Shown: positions 41,940 to 53,455 of the stretch, piece after piece
Position numbering within the stretch: the first letter of the stretch is position 1
Layout: each line of letters starts with the position of its first letter
Source of the DNA: Metallyticus violacea
Lineage: Eukaryota; Arthropoda; Insecta; Mantodea; Metallyticidae
Direction of reading: 5' to 3'
DNA: 64,000 bases
Assembly: GCA_030762175.1 (NCBI GenBank)
Contig: CM060842.1
Location: 70,421,501-70,485,500, forward strand
Notes under the pieces: generated by a model
Told to the model about the DNA's origin: nothing
Database searches by the model: none
What the model saw: the letters and a program-made list of their open reading frames with translations, nothing else
Program-made: the position numbers and the translations under genes

Positions 41940-43110
41940 ATAAAGTGCAATAAAGTAGTCGAAATGTTGACTGTGGCTTTTGGCGAATCTACAATGAGCA
42001 AGACGAGCTTACGAGTGGTACAGAAGTTTTAATGAGGGCCGTGAAGAAAATAATTATGGAAAATCGCCGAATCGTGATCAGAGAGGTTACTGATGATGTC
42101 GGTTTATCTTTGGCTCATGCCAAGCAATTTTTTCGAATGTTTCGGGCATGAAACGTGTGACAGCAAAGTTTGTTCCGAGATTGCTGAATTTCGAACAAAA
42201 ATGACGTCGCGTAGACGTCGCTCAGGAATTTCTGAATGAAGTCAACAGCAATCCAGAACTTCTTGAAAAGGAAATAACCGGTGACGAAACATGACGTATG
42301 ACGTCGAAACCAAGACCTAACCGTCCTAATGGAAGCTGCTAGAAGAGCCAAGACCGAAAATAATTCGAAAAGTTCGATCAAATGTGAAGGTTCTTCTCAC
42401 TGTTTTCTTCGATTGCAATGGCATAGTGCATCATGAATTTCTGCCATATGGTCGTACGGTCAATAAGGAATACTGCTGGAAGTAATGCGCCGTTGGCGGA
42501 TGCAATCCGACGAAAACGACCAGATTTGTGGCACATGAAATTGCATCACGATAATGCTCCTGCTCACACCTCACAGCTTCTCCGTGATTTTTTTGGCAAA
42601 AAACAAATCCATTATACTGCCTCAGCCAGCATATTCGCGGGACATGGCCCCCTGCGACTTCTTTCTATTCCCGAGGCTGGAGAAAACCATGAAAAGTTTT
42701 GCCACCATTGATGAAAAACAATCGCTGAAGGGCATACCGAAAAGTAAGTTCAGGAAGGGCTTCCAAGATTGGAAAAAGTGCATAAGTGTATTATACCGCC
42801 ACAGGTGACCGAGGTTATGGCGCGGACTCGTGAGCGGGATGTCGGGGATTCGAATCCTGCCAGGACCGCCCAAGACTGAGGTTTTTTTCAGGTTTTCCTT
42901 CAATCCTCAAGTGGTAAATGTCGGGCAGGTACCCTAAACTTAGGCCTGGAACGTTTCCTTCCTTTAAAATGAATCCTTTCCCAATATATCATTTCATCTC
43001 ATGTATCATAAGTGCCCATCACCTGTGGTACCTTAGTAATAAAAACGGGCGTTAAACACTATTCATTAAAAATGTATTATATCCAGAGGGGACTACTTTG
43101 AATGGGACAG
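41940..43110 (+). pseudogene. Mariner transposase
   Basis: DD34D mariner transposase with HTH, GDE region (EITGDETXRM near 42275), HHDN and APCD acids present, but stops and frameshifts occur throughout. The C-terminal tail CISVLYHRH is broken by the SINE and resumes near 43075 with a YIQRGLL-like segment. Confidence 0.92.
42795..43069 (+). mobile_element. SINE-A copy 3 with 11-bp TSD
   Basis: Flanked by aagtgtattat (42784-42794) and aaatgtattat (43070-43080), one mismatch. tRNA head with A box (caggtgaccgagg) and B box (gattcgaatcc), body ctaaacttaggcctggaacg, end gttaaacactattcattaa. Confidence 0.93.
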
Positions 43111-43194
43111 AATTGATGTTGATTAATAAATAAAGATTCTTTAAGAAAGGTGAATATTGCCATTATTTTTTGATCACACCCTCATACATAGAGA

Positions 43195-44380
43195 GTGTTA
43201 TTCAACTACACCAGAATAATTTCAGAGAGTATAGAGATGTCATAAATAAGCAATTTGAGTAAGGCAATGTATGGTCCACAGCTAAACATAACACATTTAT
43301 ACGGTGTTAAATATTTTTGCCTCAGATGCTAATAAATTGATGTTAAGCCCAAGCGAAGTGAAACATTGCTTTAGAATGTCTTTAAAACTGCCTTGCGAGC
43401 ACAGAAATATCAATTTTCTGCAACTCTTTATCAGTGCCATAAAAATCCCTTAAAAATCGAACTAATCATTTGACAGTGTGACACTGAACACCTATTAATT
43501 TCCTTCTTGTATTACATAACCTACTCTAGCCCTTTAACTGCTTGTGTGGCATAATGCAAAAGTGATATTCGGCAGGCAGCAGATTCAATTCTTGTGTTGT
43601 CCTAGAATTTTTTTTTTTATTTAATATCAAGTGCTGCAATGCGCATGCTAAAAATTATGAATGAAATTCACTTAATGGCTTCAAATTTTATTCTCTTTGC
43701 AACAATGAATATATTACCAACATACAATGGCTAATAAGCTTATGACTAATATGATGCCTAATTTACATTATACATATTTACCTACCTTCTTGAATTAGTT
43801 TTTTGGCTTAATGCATAATACCAAAGCTAATGTTCCATATGCAGCGAGTGCAATGCTTTCATTGCCATTAAATTTTTTTATGTAATATGAAGTGCTGCTA
43901 AATGCATACTAAAGAATTATGAATGAAATTTAGGTAATGTTTAAATATACAACACCCAACTCATTAAGATTACCCATAATTCTACCTTTTGTAAGTAAGA
44001 ATTGCAGTTAAGATGTAAGTGTATAAATTGAATCAGTATCTTAAAACTTAGGCTAAAAGCTGTAATATTAGGCCCTTGTCAGAAAACGACCCCCCCAAAA
44101 AAGTGATGAATCCAGACTGGAACCCAAAAACAAATGACTACTTCTTACTCGAAAGCTAATGACATAACCATGGCGCCAGAGTGATAAGTTCTGGAATCTC
44201 CCCTTGTTATTGTGTATTATGCTTTCAAGGGACATCTTCATTAGCCATTGGCATACTGGTGCTTTAGAAACTTATAGCCATAGCTTCAAAATTTGAACAC
44301 ATAGGACCTATGTTTTCTATCTCAAATTGCTTATATATACAACATCTTCACACTGAAATATTTTGGTGTAATTCATTTGC

Positions 44381-44385
<5 letters not shown>
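43195..44385. other. Non-coding, nothing recognised
   Basis: Contains an internal partial repeat (aaagaattatgaatgaaatt-like motifs near 43655 and 43915) suggesting an old dispersed repeat, but no identifiable family. Confidence 0.4.
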
Positions 44386-44389
<4 letters not shown>

Positions 44390-44411
<22 letters not shown>

Positions 44412-44436
44412 CTCTCTCTCTCTCTCTCTCTCTCTC
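44390..44436. repeat. (GT)n(CT)n compound microsatellite
   Basis: About ten GT units followed directly by about thirteen CT units. Confidence 0.95.
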
Positions 44437-44469
44437 ATGTTGGCAAGTCTGCTATAAAACATAGTAAAT

Positions 44470-45150
44470 AACATATTTTTGCAAAATCAAGCATTAATTT
44501 CTCAACATAATCTCCTTTGAGCTCAATAGATTCCAATTTATTTATTCCTTCATTAAACAAAAGTCTTTTGCACTGTGCATAATACTTATTTTACAGCATA
44601 GATATCTTCATTCGACAAAAGTTTCTTCCCCAAAGCCCATTTGAGATGAAGAAAGAGAGAAAAGTTGCATGGAGCCAAATCTGGGGAATAGAGTGGGTGG
44701 GGAGCAATTTCAAAGCCCACCTCATTCACTTTTGCTAATGTGTGAGCAGGTGCATTATCCTGGTGGAGGAGCACTTTTTTTGCTCCGGTCTTCATTGCTT
44801 CTGCTTCAACTCAATATGCAAGCAGTCCAATAGTATTACTGTTACTGCTGTACTCTTTTCCAAATAATCAATGATGATGACACTCTATGAGTCCCAAAAA
44901 ACCTGCTGACAAAACAGTTTTAGCTTTTTTCAATGCACTTTCACCTTCACCAACCCAGTTTTGACTACCATTTTAGTGGTGCTTCATCTACAATCACAAA
45001 ATGATGCCAGAAGTTGTTGGTTTTATGCTACAACTTATCCAAACATGTTTTTGAAATGTCTATAATGGAGTATTTTTAATCTGGAGTCAACAAATGCAGC
45101 ACCGATCTAGCATAAACTTCTTCATATGCAGAATTTCGTGCAGGATATTA
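44470..45150 (-). pseudogene. Mariner transposase remnant (minus)
   Basis: The best frame (44586-44795) reads KVLLHQDNAPAHTLAKVNEV, GFEIAPHPLYSPDLAPCNF and LKWALGKKLLSNEDIY. Upstream (44800-45120) decayed blocks ESALKKAKTVLSAGFLGL and SIKPTTSGIIL fit the KKAKTVxSAGKVMAxxFWD region. Catalytic HQDN and PDLAPCN (third acid position changed D to N) are visible. Lies head-to-tail with the hAT remnant upstream on the same strand. Confidence 0.9.
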
Positions 45151-45224
45151 TAGTACCCACAATGCCTTAAAGTTTATAAATGTAGAGCATAGTATTATAA
45201 AGCAATTACAAAAGTATAAATTTT

Positions 45225-46680
45225 GTAACTTATATGAAAGTCCATTCACTCCTTTTTATTGGCATATCTGTCGATGACCTTGTTAAAATTGGCCATGTCT
45301 AATTAATTACTTTTCAGTATACATCACTAACACTGCCAATGCCTCTCTTCCCCCATGGTGCTTTACAGAAACATTTTCAAATGCTTTAAAGTTGTCAACA
45401 TTTTCAGATTCACTAATCATTGGTATTTTTACCTGAATGTTTTGAGATTTTAGACTTTTAACTCAATGTGCATTCTAAATTCTCAATTATGAACTACTAA
45501 CACATGGCTAAAAATGTTTACACATGTAAAGTATTTGTAGCTCAATTTGAAGTCTTGAAACATCAAGAAATCAATAAATTTCATGAGTTTTCATCGTAGT
45601 TCTCTGGAAACCCTTTGTTATAATTTCTAAAGTTTTTGGGTAAGAAAAGCGTAGATGCCATGAGATGTCCAGAGAATTTAAATCTTTCCTTGGTGTGGGC
45701 AATAATAGTATCACATACTTCTATGGCTGCTGCTTTTTTTGTTTCAGGCATTTCTCTCTTTTGGTTTTTTTTAACATGTTTTCATCAATCTTGTTGATTT
45801 CTTTCCCTAACCTGCTAAATACTGTGCTCAAAAGCTGAGGTGGATGTATTTGCTCATGCTGGGTCTGTTTGTTTCTTCTGAGGTTGGTTATGCAGTGTAT
45901 TCACATTTGGCATTCTTAGGTGAAAAATTTCCAACCAAAAAAAATATATATATATAAAAAAGCTGCTGAATTCAAAGTAGTAGTCCTCACAATTTTGCAA
46001 TTATACTAGTTTATTTCCTTTTTTACTCTATTTCTTCCAGACATTTTATCAGCACTTCATTATGCTCATAAATAGTTTATACCAATCTTGATTTAAAGTT
46101 CCACCTTATGTTTGAAATATTCAGATATCTCTTTTCAACAATTTTATCCAGAAGTTGTACTTGTGGTGAAGTAGAAAAAATTTCTGATATCTCATTTAAA
46201 TCTGCAAAAAGATTCTTTCTTGAGTGTTTTGGCTTGTAGCTTGCACAATATTAGGTTAAGTTTATGGGCATAGCAATGGACAAAATGTGTGTATGGATAC
46301 TCATGTTTATTAATGCATTAACCCCCACCACTCATGACGTTAGCCTCATCATAACTTTGGGAAATTAGTTTTTTTTAAGACTGCCACAGATAAAAACTCT
46401 TTAACATGATCAGAAAAGGTTGGCACATCACAGTTGATTGGATTTGTGAGTCCAAAATTGTTCTACAGGTTTACCATTAGGCAGAAGATTATGTAACATA
46501 ACCATTTGTGCAAGAGATTATATATTCATAGTTTTGTTAGCAGTGACTGACACATAGTTTGCTTTTTTAATCTCTTCTTTTATACTCTTGGAATAGTCCT
46601 CCAACATGCACTGCAAGAGATTGCTTTGAATATCTTTTGAGGTGCTTTTAAACCATTACTTCATGATATAATCATTAAAT
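45225..46680 (-). pseudogene. hAT-group transposase, ZMYM1-like (minus)
   Basis: Broken frames from 46680 downward: IQSNLLQCMLEDYSKSIKEE, KKANYVSVTANKTMN, LPNGKPVEQFW, PKLX(D)EANVMSGG near 46335, HTHFVHCYAHKLNLILCKLQ-like near 46260, FCRFKXDIRNFFYFTTSTTS near 46190, LDKIVEKRYLNISNIRWNFK near 46120, then AAIEVCDTIIAHTKERFKFS and HLMASTLFLPKNF (45640-45720), and a final NAALAVLVM-like dimerisation region near 45330. The order (DES..., YDGA..MSG, H(F)xHCxxHxLNL, RWxF, C-terminal LA motif) is that of hAT transposases related to ZMYM1-type proteins. Inactive. Confidence 0.85.
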
Positions 46681-46682
46681 AT

Positions 46683-48255
46683 GTCGGCTACACACTCTTA
46701 ATGCTTCACTTACTTTTTGAAGTATAGAACGAGTTTCGAAGACACATCATCTTCCTCCTCGGCCAACGTGATGACTGGTTAGAAAAACCTTGGCTATGTA
46801 ACAGTGAGGCTGCGCTCTGATGGCAATTTTATGATCTTGAAATTGCTGTTCTCTTCTCCTGGAATGTCGAAGTACATTAAATGATCTTAATGTTTAAAAA
46901 TATAAATGTTCTCCCATGTATCTAATTCTGTGGGCCCCTGTGCTGCTTTAAGCAACTCTACCTCGTTTTTGATGCCATGATTCTCAGTCCAGAAATGGTA
47001 TGCCACCGCCAACTAATCTGTGTGTATTTAAAATTCCTAAGATGTTCCTTTAAACGTATTCCTATATTTCTCTTAAGTTTTTCCAACATAAATCTTATTA
47101 CATCCTGCACAAGGTATTTTGTAAATGCCTGCTTTTTTCTCTTGTGGAGTACTATTCAAGATGTTGTTCTTCAGAACATTTTTTTGGACTAGATCTGTTG
47201 ATGGGTGCCAATCTAATATTTTGTTTCTGGATGATAAGTAAATTTTTTAAAAATCGGTTCATCTTTCTCTGCCAATAACTTGGAGTGTTTCTAAACATTT
47301 TCTTTCTTTGGGATCTATTAACCTTTTTATGTACTAAACGTTTGTTAAACCAATTTAAAATTGTGATTTCTTCTATCTTTTTATATTCTTTGCTAAATTC
47401 CTCTTTGCTGATTGGTAAATTAAATATATGCCAAACCTCAAATTCCTGTGGTCCCTTATAATTTTGGTATCCAAAAACAGTTACATATTATCTGTTTCTA
47501 TTTCGTATGTAAAAGAAATATTCTTGTCTTGTATGTTTAAAAGTTTTAAGGCGTTTTCGATTAATTTTTTATTAACTATAGTGAAAATATCAACATATCT
47601 GTACCAACTTTTGAAAAAGTGTGGGAAGGCAGAAGTAATTTGCATTTCAAATTTGCTCATGAAGAGGTTTGCTAAAAACGGGGACAATGGACTATCATAG
47701 TCAGTCCAGTTTGTTTTTATAAAAGTTTCCTCTAAAAATAAAATAAGATTGGTTAATGCAGATTTTTGTAAGATGGATATATTCTTTCCTGTGTGTTTCA
47801 ATGATTCAAATATTCTTCAACCAATCCTGTAAAATGGATAAGACTCTTTCTATTGATATGCTTGGGAATAATGAGACCACATCAAAGGATACCAGTGTAT
47901 CAAAGGGTAGTAGCTTTATACCTTTTATTTCAATTAATTGAAATTAGTTATTTATACTTATGCTTTGAAATTTCGGTAATGTGTTGAATCTGTCAGTAAG
48001 CCATTTTACCAAAAAATATGAGAGGGTATTGCTATTGTTAATAATGGGTCTCGTGCCCATTCCAGGTTTATGGATTTTCAGTAAACCATATATCTTGGCT
48101 ATTTCAGGGTTATTTTGTTTTAGTTTGTATTTGGTTATGTCCGGGATGATTGTGCATGTTTCTATGAACTCATTCACTAATTTAGTACATTCTTTTAGCA
48201 CACTATGGAAAATGTAGTGCTTTGGAGCTTTGTTAAAAATAGAACTTACAAGCAA
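46683..48255 (-). pseudogene. PLE-8 reverse transcriptase + GIY-YIG remnant
   Basis: RT from 48255 down: EIAKIYGLLKIHKPGMGTRP and SNTLSYFLVKWLTDRFNTLP (47944-48255), then SPLSPFLANLFMSKFEMQI, HFFKSWYRYVDIFTIVNKKL (47481-47801; one D of YVDD is missing through a 3-nt loss), followed by nuclease remnants (46900-47200: NILGILNTHRLVG, FLDXES-like) and the tail at 46683-46770. The tail carries the same outer sequence (gctacacactcttaatgctt) that makes the arms of the palindromic elements at 3765, 10179, 13298 and 17714. It is therefore the nearest autonomous relative of those palindromes in this window. Confidence 0.88.
46727..46762 (-). ncRNA. Hammerhead-like core (PLE-8 tail)
   Basis: Minus strand: CCGAGGA (U4 changed to C against CUGANGA), stem II GAAGA/TCTTC around TGATGTG, GAAAC, ACTCGT, triplet TTC, followed by tatacttc. 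The downstream GAAAC..GTTC..ATAC block is homologous to the apex (gaaaccggttccata) of the 197-bp palindrome, in which stem II has been lost. Confidence 0.5.
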
Positions 48256-48483
48256 GAATATTTTTTTTGTTTATCCATAATTCAAATATTCTTTGTCATA
48301 TATATAAAACCTATTATTAGATAGACTTTTTAGGAAAATGCAGTGATTTTGGCACCTAAGATAAGATTTAAATAAGAAATGTACAACTATGTAACTGAAA
48401 TTAGACATAAATATATTTTTAAAAGTTTTAAACTTTCATAACTGCATAATTATGGATTTAGGTCATTATAACTAATTATTATG

Positions 48484-48660
48484 GAGATCACTCAAATTTC
48501 ACTAATTTTGTTCCACTTGGACATGTTTCAAAGGCTGTTGCCAAGTCCAAGTAAGTGGAACAAAATTAGTGAAATTTGAGTGATTTCCTCTATAATAATT
48601 TATTATATTATACTATATTTCACTATGAAAATTCCCACTATTCAAAACTACTTAGATCAT
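48484..48660. repeat. Solo PLE tails in head-to-head inverted arrangement
   Basis: 48484-48543 (minus) and 48541-48655 (plus) are the same PLE-1/PLE-3-type tail back to back: aaatttcactaattttgttc and its complement, with ttggacatgtttcaaaggct and aagtccaagtaagtggaaca at the junction. The right side continues into the unpaired terminus tttcactatgaaaattccca. All coding sequence and the 5' half of the hammerhead core have been lost, leaving two arms plus tail. Confidence 0.85.
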
Positions 48661-49250
48661 TTAATTTCACATAGATAATCCCTATTTTATTAACACACCA
48701 TTTTCGAGTAAATATTTGTAATAGATTTTAAAAGTACACCATTTAAACTAATACAAATATATTATCTGAAAAGTTGCTTGAATTTGGTATCTGAAAAAGG
48801 CATTTCAAAAATGTTCATATGAAAACATTGTTTTCATCATTAAAAAATCACAGTCTCACTGTTTAATGAAAATGAACTTTCAAATTAAAGTTTAAATGAG
48901 CACATGATCTGGTTCAAATAACTAGGAGAAAAAAGAGATCACATAGTTTAATATTAATTTGTGTTTGTTAACCTCAATGTGAATAATATTTACAAGTGCC
49001 TTTTCCCAATTTTTTTTAGCCAAAATTTGTCTTTGTAAGTATAAATTAGAAGGGAGAAAAAGATCTTTCCCTATCTTGGAAACATAAATAAGATCAACAG
49101 CACAGTCAAATTCAGTTTTGTTTCCTGTCAAAATATTTGCCAAAGCACACAAATATAAAATCCTTTACCTTGCCTGAGATCTTCTTTAGTCAGATGAAAT
49201 TCACTCACTCAACATTAATCTTATTTTTTCCCCTTAATATAAATACATAC
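48661..49250. other. AT-rich intron, nothing recognised
   Basis: No recognisable element. Confidence 0.5.
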
Positions 49251-49548
49251 ATTTTTTTTTATTTGTTTATTTAAGGACACTTTTTAACTTCTCAGGTCAT
49301 CAGCATCCCATTGTATTTAGGGCGTGAAATAGCCGACAAATTTTGCTCAGAGGCCTCTTCTTTCAGGCTTGAGATTCTTTATCGTGCCGTAAATGTACGG
49401 AACGGGATCCATGGCTTCACTTCACTTCCAAAGGAAGCCATACTAAGGATTTTTACACCCAAAAAATCCTTTGGTCCTGGCCAGGATCAAAGCTGTGATC
49501 TTTGGTTTAGGAGGCAAGTATGGTAACCACTACACCATCAGGACCGAC
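49251..49548 (-). mobile_element. SINE-B copy 2 (tRNA-derived)
   Basis: Minus orientation, T-tract at the left end. Body blocks gtcatcagcatcccattgta, cgacaaattttgctcagagg and cgtgccgtaaatgtacggaa match 34577-34760. The head reads on the minus strand gtcctgatggtgtagtggtt (A box) and a decayed B box (agctttgatcc). The full tRNA-like head that is truncated in copy 1 is preserved here. Confidence 0.88.
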
Positions 49549-49586
49549 AATAAAATATGTGTGGGAGAATATATATATATATATAT

Positions 49587-51459
49587 ACAGGTAAGGCATT
49601 TATACTGTCATGGCTATTTTACTCAGAAATGAAGGGGAAAATCAAAAAATTCTTCAGACAAAATTTGAAGTGCCTTTATGGGGACATAGATAGCAACCTT
49701 AACTTCTCCTTGAAATGCCATTCAAGGTCAGATTGTTGTTTCAAATGGAATGGTGTATTTTTTGGGAGGGAATGGAAAGAGCATTCAATTTTCAGTATAA
49801 AAGTTCTAGTACATCTACCAGCTAGGGGTGATAGATGATGAGATACTGTACAAACAAGGCAGCAAATATTATTCACTTACTCCCACTTTTCTCTATTTTT
49901 TTTTTTTTTTTTTTTTTTTTTTGTTACTATGAAGGAAACTCATTTGTTTATACGCAGATGTTCATTTGTTGACATTAGTACACAAACGAGTGCTCATCAT
50001 TGCCAATTTAAGCCTAAAAGGACATTATTCTCAGTCAATTCCACTTTGTTTTCAATTATGGATGTTTGGTACATGATCAATGGGAGGTTCGATATGGTTT
50101 ATATTTATGGCAAAGCTCATAAGAACACTAGAGCAGCTTGCAGCTTATACAGAGATCAATATCCTGAAAGAAGGCAGTCACCTGTGTGAGAAATTTTCAA
50201 TGACTAGCGAAATTCTCGGAATTAGGTATCTCATCAGAAAACACCATTGAATAAGTGCTACTGGTGAAAATCAGTTGCTGCTAATCCTCATGCAAGTTCC
50301 CATCAACTGGAACATGATTTGGGAATCTCTTAAAGAAATATTCTTTGAATATTTCAATGTCACAAATTCCACCCACATCACATTAGCCTACACCAAGCCC
50401 TTCATGAGAATGATTTTCAGAAGTATGTTGAATTTTACCAATGGCTCTACTACAAATTCAAAACTGCAACTTTTCCAACATTTTATTTTCTAATGAGGTG
50501 ATATTCACCAATCATGTTCAGTGAACTGATATAACATGCATTATTGGCCAATGGAAAATCCAAGATGCTTACAGGAAGTAGAGCATCAGCGGCAATGGAT
50601 CGTGAACCTTTGGTGTGGCATTTTGGGATTCTGTATAATTGAATCATATTTCAATGAAGGTAAAGTTAATGGGCAAAAATACAGAAATTTTTTGGACAAG
50701 AACTTCCAGTGTTGCTTGAAGACTTGCCCCTTGTAGGCCGGGCTGCAATATGGTATCAATATGATGGTTGTCCATTTCAGTACTCAGCTGTAGCTCAAGA
50801 AATATTAAACAAGAATATTCTGGTCGATGGATATGATGCAGAGGACCTGCCCATTCCCCTGATCTCATTTCTGCAGACTTTTTCTTATGAGGATACATTA
50901 ATGATAAAGTTTATGAAGAAGTACCAACTGCACCTGGTTAACTATGTTCAACAAATTGGGAATATCTGTGCAAGAATCAGCAAAGAAGTGTTTAGATGGG
51001 TTCATCGATCTTTTGAAGCACATTTTCAGAAATGCATCAAGGTTAATGGTCATACTTTTGAGCATTTACTGAATCAAATTGTTTGTAATGTGAACATGAC
51101 ATTGTTTCAATTATGGTTATAACTGTACTGTACATAAATTGATGCCAGGAAAGTGAAAGTCGGCGAAAAACATTTGCTGTCTTATTTGTCAAATATCTAA
51201 TCTATCACCCCTAACTTATAGATGTACTAGGACTTTTGTATTAAAAATTGAATGCTCTTCTATTCCCGGGGAAAAATATACACCATTTCATTTGTAAAAA
51301 CTAATTTGACCTTGAAATTACCTTGTGAGTGGCATTTCAAGGAAGAGTTAAGGACGCTATCTTATGTGCCCCTAAGGGCACTTCAAATTTTGTACGAAGC
51401 ATTTTTTTGATTTTCCTCTTCGTTTCGAAGTAAATTGGCTGAGACATAAATGCCCTGTG
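49587..51459 (+). mobile_element. DDE transposon with about 240-bp terminal inverted repeats
   Basis: Left end (ggcatttatactgtcatggc at 49595) and right end (complement of gagacataaatgcc near 51441-51454) are the outer parts of inverted repeats running to about 49838 and 51190. Shared blocks include caaaatttgaagtgcc, attgaatgctcttt-like and ctaggggtgatagat. The interior carries a Tc1/mariner-group transposase of the DUF4817 type. It sits between TA/TG-rich repeats (49569-49586 and 51460-51490), probably a target preference. Confidence 0.88.
50060..51120 (+). pseudogene. DUF4817-type Tc1/mariner transposase
   Basis: Broken frames. HTH part: YGKAHKNTRAACSLYRDQYP with ERRQSP (50090-50189); second HTH AANPHASSHQLEHDLGIS and FHPHHISLHQALHENDFQ (50270-50430); catalytic core RKCGILGFCIIESYFNEGKV and NGQKYRNFLDKNF (50536-50736), VGRAAIWYQYDGCPFQYSAV (50709 on; second acid in QYDGCP), and C-terminal ICARISKEVFRWVHRSFEAH with VNGHTFEHLL. 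Recognisable as the arthropod transposase family that starts with YGxAxxNxxxAxxxYxxxxP. Stops at several points show that it is inactive. Confidence 0.88.
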
Positions 51460-51464
51460 TATGT

Positions 51465-52060
51465 ATATGTATGTATATGTATATATAAATGTATATAAAA
51501 TAAAGGACTAAAGATAAGCAGAAATAGATAGAACACTAAATTAAAAATGCAAATATCACTATATTCAAACTGCTTGTGTTCTGTTTGCAGTTTAATAAGT
51601 AAATATGCAAATTTTAAGCACAAAACTAAGAAATAGGCATTTATATACACAAGCAATTCCCAAACTGTGGTTCTAGATATCAAGGAGGCTTTCTAGATTC
51701 TATCTAGTACATATAGGGAAAGTTCTTTTAAGTATGAACTTATCCATTTTCACATCTGTTCTTATTAAGAATGTTTAACTAACTGTTACATTATTGAAGC
51801 ATGTGTGCTAACTTGCAAATTTAGTAGTGAAGTAAATGGATGGGTTGTCAATTTTGTTCTGGAAAAGGTCTTCATGCAAAAATGTTGATAATTATTGATT
51901 ATAAACAAAATAAAAAATTTAACCCATTAATGTCACAAATAATAAATATTCTGCTGTTCATTATCATATCTATTATTGAAACAAATAGACACTTGCCTGA
52001 ATATCTGTTATCTACTTACAGTAATGCACAATAGTCATTACTGTAAGTGGCAAGCTTTAG
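51465..52060. other. Intron, nothing recognised
   Basis: TATG-type short repeat at 51456-51490. Otherwise no element recognised. Confidence 0.45.
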
Positions 52061-53300
52061 AAATCATTCTTTCTTGCTTCCCTGTTGATAGATGGTATAT
52101 TAGGTTCTATTCTTTCATGTGTATCTATTGCACAGCATTGAAGTAGGAGTTCTTGTTCATAATAGTACTCTGAGTTCTTGCAGATGATGCATGCAGGTAA
52201 ATTTTGGCATTAATTTTGTGCGGGAGGCCAGCCAAACAGTCATGGTGTGTGCTGAGTTCTTTCTTATTGACTGCATGTATTAATTCCTAGCACTATCTAT
52301 CTGTTCCCATGATTTAGCTTTTGATTTTATTTTTTGCTGTTATTCTATACTGTTTGTTCCTTTTGTAAAGTGATCATAGGCTATGGAATGATAGTTTGAT
52401 CCTGTAGAGTTGTTCCTTTATCTGCTATATAATTTCCTGGGAAATTCACATGGGATGGTGTTCACTAAAGAGCTAAGGTCTTACCTGCCATATTTTTTAT
52501 TATTTTGTTTGATGCTGTTGCTGCGGTAACAGATTTTAAATCTACCAATAGAGCTGCTTTTTGAACTTTATCTGTTCTGAACATTAGTTTTTTCATTTTA
52601 TAATCTATTTTGGCAATTGGTAAATAGTGGGAAAAAGTTTACAATGTATTCCAAATCCTGCTCCTTCTGGTTCATTTTAGAGCCATCATTAAAAATATGT
52701 AGATATGTAGCCAGGATATTCTGCAAATCTGACATGCATTGTCTGTATGTTTAATGTTTTCAATATTTCTGGAAAGTTGGTTTTTTCCCTTGACTTCTTC
52801 TAATAGACGAAGGTTTGACACATATTCTAAAAAATTGAGGGGATTTAAAGATTTAATGACCATTTCTGTTTCTAATGTGTTTTTAAGTATTGTTAATTTT
52901 TTTTGTATTGGAGGTGTTTAGTCTAATATTGCATTATTTGTTGCATGGTTTATCATTTAATGTGTTTAGTTTTAAGATTGGCATTCATGCATCATTTATA
53001 ATTTTCTCTGTTATAGGTTTATTTGTTATACATAACTGTAATGCAGTTTCTGGCATATTTTTACTGTTCCTAATACAATTTTATAGCATTTTCTTCTGTT
53101 GATGGTTTAAAGCAACAAGCTATGACAAGTTTTGTGTATGTTTTGTGTTTTGTTCAGAGTTTCTTGTATGCTTGCCCATTTTGCTTCTCTTAGATGTGTT
53201 AGAATGTTATTTCTGGAAGTTATTTTTTCTATAGTTCAAATACAGTGTTCTTTCATACTGAGTTTTTTGTCAAAGTGAATTCCTAGATATTTGTAGTTCC
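52060..53300 (-). pseudogene. LINE: RT thumb, RNase H and zinc-knuckle (minus)
   Basis: Read from 53300 down. YKYLGIHFDKKLSMKEH near 53270, ITSRNNILTHLREAKWASIQ near 53200, then LNPLNFLEYVSNLRLLEEVK near 52840, an RNase H domain with HYLPIAKID near 52620, KVQKAALLVDLKSVTAATAS (52530-52590; LVDSKSA motif with the catalytic D), WXTPSHVNFPGNYIADK near 52440 (the HVNIPGN signature), and a final CIICKNSE...ELLLQC zinc motif near 52150-52190. The RT palm upstream is missing. This is a Jockey/R1/I-group non-LTR retrotransposon with RNase H, 5'-truncated and decayed. Confidence 0.88.
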
Positions 53301-53455
53301 ATTTTTCTGTAGTGGAGAACTCATAAATATATTAAAATTAATCTTTGTATTTAACATTGTAATACTTTAATGTTCTTCCTTTTGGGAAGACTGAATTGTC
53401 AATAAAGAATTGGGTAATTAGTATAACTTTTGTTTATTATATCTTCATTTTTCAG

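Larger units (their letters stand above)
41700..43190 (+). mobile_element. Mariner (decayed) interrupted by SINE-A
   Basis: Inverted ends caatcaaaaaataac near 41711 and, inverted, tgatcaaaaaataat near 43160-43185. The transposase is in broken frames: VVEMLTVAFGESTMSKT near 41955, KIIMENRRIVIREVTDDVG near 42050, SGMKRVTAKFVPRLLNFEQK near 42145, VFFDCNGIVHHEFLPYGRTV near 42400-42460, LHHDNAPAHTSQLLRDFFGK (42540-42600), MAPCDFFLFPRLEKTMKSF (42640-42700). A SINE-A (42795-43069) splits the C-terminal WKKCISVLYHPEG block. This is a common arthropod mariner family. Confidence 0.93.

Noticed and set aside
44040..44200. Possible tRNA-like sequence near 44150 (aaagctaatgacataacca)
   Set aside because: Resembles the end of a decayed SINE head, but the boxes are too weak to support.
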